DNA of 64,000 bases from Streptomyces noursei (GTDB taxonomy: Bacteria; Actinomycetota; Actinomycetes; Streptomycetales; Streptomycetaceae), in the NCBI RefSeq assembly GCF_016917755.1, contig NZ_CP070326.1:7564001-7628000 (forward strand), written 5' to 3'. Below, in pieces: positions 59,183 through 64,000 of this stretch. Numbering within the stretch: the first letter of the stretch is position 1; each line of letters begins with the position of its first letter. The notes beneath the pieces are model-generated. The model was not told where the DNA came from, ran no database searches, and saw only the letters and a program-made list of their open reading frames with translations. A program made the position numbers and the translations under genes.

Positions 59183-59202
59183 CTATAGGACGATGGTCCC
59201 TG
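59183..59202. promoter_or_regulatory. Second copy of the shared operator motif
   Basis: CTATAGGAC-GATG-GTCCC lies about 75-90 bp upstream of the protein B start. It shares ATAGGACnnTGGTCC with the palindrome at 50819-50842. This copy has an imperfect right arm. Confidence 0.55.
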
Positions 59203-59593
59203 CGCCCGCATCCTGTTAAGTGCGTGCCCCGCTCTTTACATGCGCGCGCTGCCGGGTGTATCCACTGCGAGATCTTGCCGCAGGGCTTCCGGAGGGACTG
59301 CCGCAGGCCCATCCGTATCGACGCCTGCGGTGCGAAGTGATCGGCGTCGACCGGTTTTCCGGGCGCCTTCTCGGAGGCCGGCCCGGCTGTCCCCGTCCAC
59401 ACGCCGAGCCCCGCACCAATTCCCGGTGCTCAGCATCATCCAGGCATTGCACCGGGATCAAGAGTGTCACTGAACGCCGGGCAGGGCTGTGAAAGCGACC
59501 AGGATTGTTCTCCGCCCTGAAGTCGTTGCGCGTCCGTCAGCGCGGGACGGGTGGGGGTGCGGGGCCGGCGCCTGAGGTCGGTGATGCCCGCCG
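59203..59593. other. Intergenic region at the edge of the peptide locus
   Basis: About 390 bases without a recognisable gene. A plus-strand frame ending VLSIIQALHRDQECH at 59473 looks like a C-terminal scrap of an unknown protein. Together with the adjoining chimeric pseudogene it marks a rearranged boundary. Confidence 0.4.
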
Positions 59594-60520
59594 TCAGCCT
59601 GCGGTCCGCTCCGGGGGGAAGTCGGCGCCGAGCGTCACCGTCCGCCAGTCGTCGAAGGTGGCTTTGAGGGAGTCGAGCTTGGTGGTGGCGAGGTCGTATG
59701 CGGCCTTGCCCAGCAGCAGGCGCAACGGGGGGGCTTCGGGGCGGTGACGGCGTCGATGACGGCCCGGGCGGCGCGCGCCGGATCGCCGGGCTGGTGTCCG
59801 TAGGTGGCCAGGGTGCCGGCGCGGCCGCCCGGCGAGGACATGTTCACGATGTGGCCGGCGCGGCGGGCGCGCGTGGCCGGCAGGACGGCCGTGGTGACGT
59901 TGACCAGCACGAAGACGTTGGTGCCGAACAAGGCGCGCACCTCGTCGTCCTCGCCTTCCTCGTTGGCGGCGAGGTAGCCGTAGCCGGCGTTGTTGACCAG
60001 TACGTCGATCCGCCCGAAGGCAGCCTGCGCCCACATGCGGGCGAAGTCGGGGCTGCGCACCGACAGTTCGCCCACCAGCTTCTGCAGGAGCTGATCGTCC
60101 GGGTCGGGGTTGGCGGCCCGCAGCGCCGCCACGCACCCCTGTGCCACGACGTACCAGTCACGGTAGGAGACCCGGGCTGCGGGGTCGAGGAACATCGCCG
60201 TGAGCAGACCGGTCTGGCTGCCGAGCCAGGAGAACAGCGCCTCGCCCAGGGAGTTGACGGCCAGCAGGTCGAGGTACCGGCCGTAGACCAAGGCGGGTGT
60301 GTCCGCCCAGGCATCCGACAGGGACACGAGTTGGGGGCCGGCGTACTCCCGGGCGGGCCGGGGCCGCCCGGCTCGTGGCGGGTCGACCAACGCGCGCAGG
60401 TGGACGGCCTCCTCGTCCTTCAGCAGCAGGGCCGCCGCCAGTGCGCGCAACACCTGGGGCGAAGGGTTGCGTTCACGTCCCTGCTCCGACCGGCGACGCG
60501 ACGTCGGCCTTCCGGTGCGC
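59594..60520 (-). pseudogene. Chimeric remnant: MmyB-like XRE regulator fused to SDR
   Basis: Reading leftwards, the frame first gives the tail of an XRE HTH (EQGRERNPSPQVLRALAAAL) and an MmyB-like ligand domain (YGRYLDLLAVNSLGEALFSW, SYRDWYVVAQGCVAALRA). It then passes without a stop into a short-chain dehydrogenase (AAFGRIDVLVNNAGYGYLAA, RRAGHIVNMSSPGG). The SDR lacks its start and the catalytic Tyr-x3-Lys region, jumping from SSPGGRAG to QPGDPARAARAVIDAV. Its last ~45 residues (LLLGKAAYDLATTKLDSLKA) continue in another frame after a G7 run near 59730. Three lesions make a functional product very unlikely. Confidence 0.8.
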
Positions 60521-60560
60521 CTGACAGTGACGTCCGGCGCCACACGGCGTTGGTCAGTAC

Positions 60561-61097
60561 ATGATCGCTGCTGGGCGTACGGTGGGCTGGTTGGCCCTGG
60601 TCGGAGTGTTGGCCACCGGGGTGTGTGGGTGTACGACGGTGGAACTACGGCCGCCTGCCATGGCGCGGCCGACGACGGCACCGGGACCAGGACCGGAACC
60701 GGTGCCTTCCCCCTCTTGGTCGGCACCGTTCACACCGGGGCCCGGACACGAGTGGGTGGCCAGGGCACCGGAGTCGGACCGGGCCGGCTCCCCGAAACCC
60801 GAGGACGAGCAAGCCGCCACGGCGCCGGCAGTTGAGCGCCCGGTGCGGGCCACCGGCAGTCTCCCGGCTGCGCGGACGACGGGCCAGTCGGCGACGCATC
60901 CCCGCAGACCGATGCCGCGACCGCAGGCGACTCCGCGCACTCCGACGGGTGTTCACCATCGTCCGGCGCCGAAGCCGCCGTGGCTGCCGTCAACTCCGCC
61001 GCGGTGGACGGGACAGCACATGCGACCGCTGTGCCAGGCGGCGGAGGGCCGAGTGCGTCCGGACATCGTGGCGTTGTGCCGAGGTCTGGCGCCGTAG
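60561..61097 (+). CDS. Proline-rich putative lipoprotein
   Basis: 178 aa. The N-terminus (VGWLALVGVLATGVCGCTTV) is a lipoprotein-type signal with candidate lipidated Cys near residue 22-24. About 110 residues rich in Pro, Thr, Ala and Arg follow, probably extended in the cell wall. A short conserved-looking C-terminus (MRPLCQAAEGRVRPDIVALC) has two cysteines. No function can be assigned. ATG 60561 has no clear Shine-Dalgarno. A strong terminator lies 55 bp after the stop, supporting a real transcription unit. Confidence 0.55.
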   Translation: MIAAGRTVGWLALVGVLATGVCGCTTVELRPPAMARPTTAPGPGPEPVPSPSWSAPFTPGPGHEWVARAPESDRAGSPKPEDEQAATAPAVERPVRATGSLPAARTTGQSATHPRRPMPRPQATPRTPTGVHHRPAPKPPWLPSTPPRWTGQHMRPLCQAAEGRVRPDIVALCRGLAP

Positions 61098-61151
61098 CGG
61101 AAGCACACCGTACGCGCCCTGGAGGCTCACGACGCACCGGCGCCGGCCGTG

Positions 61152-61187
61152 CCCCCTTCCCGGGCCCCCGTGAACCCGGGAAGGGGG
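61152..61187 (+). terminator. Hairpin terminator after the Pro-rich lipoprotein gene
   Basis: CCCCCTTCCCGGG and CCCGGGAAGGGGG form a perfect 13-bp stem with a 10-nt loop, 55 bp downstream of the stop at 61097. Confidence 0.8.
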
Positions 61188-61617
61188 GTATCACTGGTAC
61201 AGCACTATCGAGTTGACCTGGGTGAGCTCCGGCTCCCCAGAGCATCGTGGAACGCTCCCGCCTCCCTCAGCCCGGAATCAGACATTACCGCCGCAAGTCC
61301 AGCCTTCTACCGTGACATCCAGAGTCGCCCGCCACGCCCCGGTGTGACACCTTCCGGTCCCCCGGACACCACCGGCGCGACACCACACACCTTCGGCCGA
61401 TCAGCCCGGCTGCATGGATGCCGGTGGATGCGGTTCATGCGGTTCATGCGGTGGATGCAACGGGCCGGCCGCGCCCTGAAAAGGTAGCGGCGAGAGCAGG
61501 GCGGCACGGCCTGACGGGCAACGTTGCCCGTGGATAGGCCCCTCCGGTCATTGCCCCGTCCAGGCCCGACCGACCAGCCTGATGTCCGCTCGGTACGATA
61601 CGGTCCGGAGGGCGGAC
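61188..61617. other. Intergenic region with 9-bp tandem repeats
   Basis: About 430 bases without a firm gene. At 61428-61463 a 9-base unit ATGCGGTTC is repeated four times with divergence. One plus frame across it encodes MRFMRFMRWMQRAGRALKR and stops at TAG 61487, a cationic amphipathic stretch, but no Shine-Dalgarno precedes it. Confidence 0.45.
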
Positions 61618-61788
61618 ATGACAGGACACGACTGGGATGACGACGCCGATTACGCGTCGGCGGTCGGCTGTACGTGGACCCTCGTGGTGGTCACCGTGCT
61701 CTGTGTGCTGCTCGTGGCTGGCGCCATCTTTGCCGTTTGCGCGGGGTTCATCGGTTTGAGCGGCGTGCTCGCGATCATCGGTGGCTGA
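61618..61788 (+). CDS. Small single-TM membrane protein
   Basis: 56 aa from ATG 61618, with GGAGG 6 bp upstream. An acidic N-terminus (MTGHDWDDDADYASAVGCTW) precedes a long hydrophobic stretch (VVVTVLCVLLVAGAIFAVCA) that spans the membrane, ending with a Gly/Ile-rich tail. The strong RBS and clean topology support expression. Function unknown; such small proteins often modulate membrane complexes. Confidence 0.6.
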   Translation: MTGHDWDDDADYASAVGCTWTLVVVTVLCVLLVAGAIFAVCAGFIGLSGVLAIIGG

Positions 61789-61978
61789 CCCGCGCAGCGG
61801 AGCAGTGCAGTACGGCGAGCGGGTGGCCTCAAACAGCTGTCTTCGCCCCGCCTGCCAGGCCGATCGACCAGAACGAATGCCCTCAGGAACCCTGCCACCA
61901 GTACGGCAAGGGGCAGTTCGGGTGTGCGGTGTGAGACTGCGCCGGTGACCTGGATCAGTCGGCTTCGTTCACACGAAC

Positions 61979-62230
61979 ATGCAGCCTTCTCGTCTTCTCG
62001 TAGCGGGGATCGCGGCGGCCTTGGGGCTTTGCGTTGTTCCTGCCACGGCCTGTGCCGGTCCGCCCCCGCCCCCGCCCCCGCCCCCGCCCCCGCACGACAC
62101 GGGTACCAGCGCGTACCTGCAGACGGGCGCAGCCCGCTGCCCCATCCATATCAGGCTGCCCACGTGCCGCGAACTCGAAGGGACGGTCGAGGAAGGCTGC
62201 CCCTGTAGTAGTTCGACTCGATCATTCTGA
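61979..62230 (+). CDS. Possible small secreted polyproline peptide
   Basis: 83 aa from ATG 61979. MQPSRLLVAGIAAALGLCVV ... ATACAG reads as a signal peptide, possibly of lipoprotein type. It is followed by eleven prolines from a (CCCCCG)n repeat and a Cys-containing tail (GAARCPIHIRLPTCRELEGT ... CPC). The start lacks a strong Shine-Dalgarno and the repeat is prone to slippage, so coding status is uncertain. Confidence 0.35.
   Translation: MQPSRLLVAGIAAALGLCVVPATACAGPPPPPPPPPPPHDTGTSAYLQTGAARCPIHIRLPTCRELEGTVEEGCPCSSSTRSF
62063..62092. repeat. (CCCCCG)5 hexamer repeat
   Basis: Five perfect CCCCCG units; the complementary strand is a run of CGGGGG and could form G-quadruplexes. It encodes polyproline in the possible small secreted protein. 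Confidence 0.85.
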
Positions 62231-62420
62231 GGGTCATGGCTGACCGGCCGGTCCTGGTCCCGGCCCCGGTACACCCGCGACTCCGACTTGGCCGGTGGCC
62301 AAGGCAGTGGGCGCGGCCATCGGCCGCCCCGGAGAGGCAACGTCGTGATCGGCAACGTCGTGAACTGGCGGGGACGTTCGGTCGCCGATCCGGCCTCATC
62401 GGGCGACCCGGCCGAGAACG

Positions 62421-62960
62421 TCAGACTCCCGCACCCCGGGCGATGCGAAACAGTACGTTCGGGCGCAGTGGCCCTTCGGGCGCGGCGGGGTCGTCGAAGT
62501 CGTCGGCCGGGTCCCGGGTCATCCCGATCCGGCGCATCACCGCCTGGGAACGGAGGTTGGTCGCCGTGGTCACCGCGAGGATCTCGGGAAGCCCGAGCGT
62601 GTCGAAGCCGTAGGCCAGAACCGCCGTCGCGGCCTCGGTGGCGTAGCCCTGGCCCCAGGCCGATCGGGCGAGCCTCCAGCCGATCTCCACTCCGGTGAAC
62701 GGCATCCCGTCGTCCACCTGGTCCAGACCCGCGAAGCCGATGAACTCGCCCGTGGCCCGCGCCTCAACGGCCCACCATCCATAGCCTCGCTGGTCGAACT
62801 CGGCCTGGAACTGCGCCACAGAGGCATCGCTCTGCTCACGGGTGAGCACGTCGCCCAAGTGCTCACGAACCTCGGGGTCGGCGTTCATGGCCGCCCATGG
62901 TTCAAGGTCGGCGGCACGCCATCGACGGAGGATGAGGCGATCGGTGAGCAACTCGGTCAT
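62421..62960 (-). CDS. GNAT N-acetyltransferase
   Basis: 179 aa from ATG 62960. It opens with TDRLILRRWRAADLEPWAAM and contains EIGWRLARSAWGQGYATEAA, the acetyl-CoA-binding loop of RimJ/RimL-type GNATs, then the NLRSQAVMRRIGMTRDPADD block. The substrate is unknown; relatives act on protein N-termini or small amines. Apparently monocistronic. Confidence 0.88.
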   Translation of the reverse strand: MTELLTDRLILRRWRAADLEPWAAMNADPEVREHLGDVLTREQSDASVAQFQAEFDQRGYGWWAVEARATGEFIGFAGLDQVDDGMPFTGVEIGWRLARSAWGQGYATEAATAVLAYGFDTLGLPEILAVTTATNLRSQAVMRRIGMTRDPADDFDDPAAPEGPLRPNVLFRIARGAGV

Positions 62961-63124
62961 GCCGCCCAGCCAACGTGAGTTCTCCGCGCGAAGCAATCCG
63001 TTTTCTCAAGGCTCCACCTCCGCCCTCCCCGGCCCTGCCCGTTGGGGGGCGACCGCTCCGGCCACGACCGCACCAAGTGCCGTGGCGGCAGACGGCAGAC
63101 GGCAGACGAGCCCACCCGTCAGCG

Positions 63125-64000
63125 TCAGCGAGCCCGGCGGGAGTTGAGCCGGGCGGCCTGGCGCGTCAGGTAGTCGCGCTCGGCGAGGTTGGGTGCCTGG
63201 TGGGCCGCCTCGGCGTACAGCTGTGCCGCCCTTGCCAGGTCGCCGTCGCGCTCGTGGAGGTAGGCCGCCACCGCGGCATACCGGGGCAGTGTGGCGTCCA
63301 GTGTCGCGAGCGCCGCCAGGCCGGCGCGCGGACCATCGGCCTCGCCGACGGCGACCGCGCGGTTGAGCCGGACGACCGGACTGTCGGTCAGTCGCACGAG
63401 CTCGTCGTACCACTCGACGATCTGTACCCAGTCGGTCTCCTCGGCGGTGGGCGCGTCGGCGTGCAGGGCGGCGATGGCCGCCTGCGCCTGGAACTCGCCG
63501 AGCCGGTCGCGGGCGAGGGCCGCCTGCAGGATCTCGACGCCTTCGGCGATCGCCCGGGTGTCCCACCGGCCGCGGTCCTGCTCGGCGAGCGGTACCAGGC
63601 TGCCGTCGGACGCGGTCCGGGCGGCGCGTCGGGCGTGGTGGAGCAGCATCAGCGCGAGCAGCCCGGCCACCTCCGGGTGGTCGATCGCGGCGGCGAGCTG
63701 CCGGGTGAGCCGGATGGCCTCGGCGGCGAGGTCCACGTCGCCGGAGTAGCCCTCGTTGAAGACCAGGTAGAGGACGCGCAGCACGGTGGCGACGTCGCCG
63801 GGCCGGTCGAGCCTCACGCCGGAGACGGTGCGCTTGGCCCGGCTGATGCGCTGCGCCATGGTCGCCTCGGGCACCAGGTACGCCTGGGCGATCTGACGTG
63901 TGGTCAGGCCGCCGACGGCGCGCAACGTGAGAGCGACCGCCGACGCGGGTGTCAGTGCCGGGTGGGCGCACAGGAAGTAGAGCTGGAGCGTGTCGTCCAC
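63125..64000 (-). CDS. ECF sigma factor with C-terminal extension (ECF42-like), 5' end outside window
   Basis: The visible 291 residues are the C-terminal part of a ~400-aa sigma factor. The first visible portion is sigma region 4 (LTLRAVGGLTTRQIAQAYLV, PEATMAQRISRAKRTV). It is followed by the long DUF6596/TPR-like domain (LYLVFNEGYSGDVDLAAEAI ... RLNRAVAVGEADGPRAGLAA, RDYLTRQAARLNSRRA) typical of ECF42 sigma factors. These are often co-encoded with YCII/DGPF-domain proteins, which would lie beyond the window. The 5' portion with sigma region 2 is cut off at base 64000. Confidence 0.9.
   Translation of the reverse strand: MDDTLQLYFLCAHPALTPASAVALTLRAVGGLTTRQIAQAYLVPEATMAQRISRAKRTVSGVRLDRPGDVATVLRVLYLVFNEGYSGDVDLAAEAIRLTRQLAAAIDHPEVAGLLALMLLHHARRAARTASDGSLVPLAEQDRGRWDTRAIAEGVEILQAALARDRLGEFQAQAAIAALHADAPTAEETDWVQIVEWYDELVRLTDSPVVRLNRAVAVGEADGPRAGLAALATLDATLPRYAAVAAYLHERDGDLARAAQLYAEAAHQAPNLAERDYLTRQAARLNSRRAR

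Overview
The window looks like part of a Streptomyces chromosome, probably an arm region. GC content is very high, third codon positions are almost all G or C, GTG starts are common and TTA codons are rare. It carries chitinase, beta-glucanase, several P450s, a large PKS, secreted lipoproteins, a DasR-type and a CebR-type operator, and a Tap-like telomere-replication protein. No rRNA, tRNA, CRISPR array or intact transposase was seen. Several genes are decaying by internal deletion or frameshift.

Layout. 1-5.5 kb: a VOC protein, two FAD monooxygenases (one TetX-like), a TetR regulator divergent from a quinone-oxidoreductase-type MDR gene, and an MDR remnant. 5.5-7.7 kb: an overlapping pair made of a Tap-like protein with DNA-polymerase-B-like motifs and a small HTH protein. 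9-18 kb: a single-module reducing PKS (KS-AT-DH-cMT-ER-KR-ACP) followed by a P450. 18.7-25 kb: secreted and membrane proteins, including a GH16 glucanase and a cupredoxin / 4-TM / DUF6529-like trio. 25.3-26.8 kb: a 32-codon ORF with a strong Shine-Dalgarno, followed by a P450; this is a candidate P450-modified RiPP. 28-31 kb: a ferredoxin translationally coupled to a ferredoxin-reductase/P450 fusion. 31-38 kb: hydrolases, including a chitinase behind a DasR-type site. 38.4-43.7 kb: an HxlR-regulated MFS exporter and a two-component system.

43.9-59.2 kb is the most interesting part: an apparently undescribed biosynthetic locus. It encodes a second aspartate kinase / aspartate-semialdehyde dehydrogenase pair, GlxA-type and LuxR-type regulators, an aldehyde dehydrogenase, a hydroxyacid-oxoacid-transhydrogenase-like iron alcohol dehydrogenase, an MFS exporter, an ATP-grasp ligase, an M14/DUF2817-type hydrolase, a possible GNAT-fold protein, a heme-oxygenase-like diiron oxidase, and two M29-peptidase-like paralogues. 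The paralogues flank an 18-residue peptide gene that has a near-perfect ribosome-binding site and a strong hairpin directly behind it. One paralogue keeps all the M29 metal ligands; the other has lost most of them. A shared operator-like motif precedes both the peptide operon and the exporter/ligase operon. The inferred role is a peptide-based (RiPP or carrier-peptide) pathway using an aspartate-derived building block; the product is unknown.

59.6-64 kb: a chimeric regulator/SDR pseudogene, small secreted or membrane proteins, a GNAT acetyltransferase and the 3' part of an ECF sigma factor gene.
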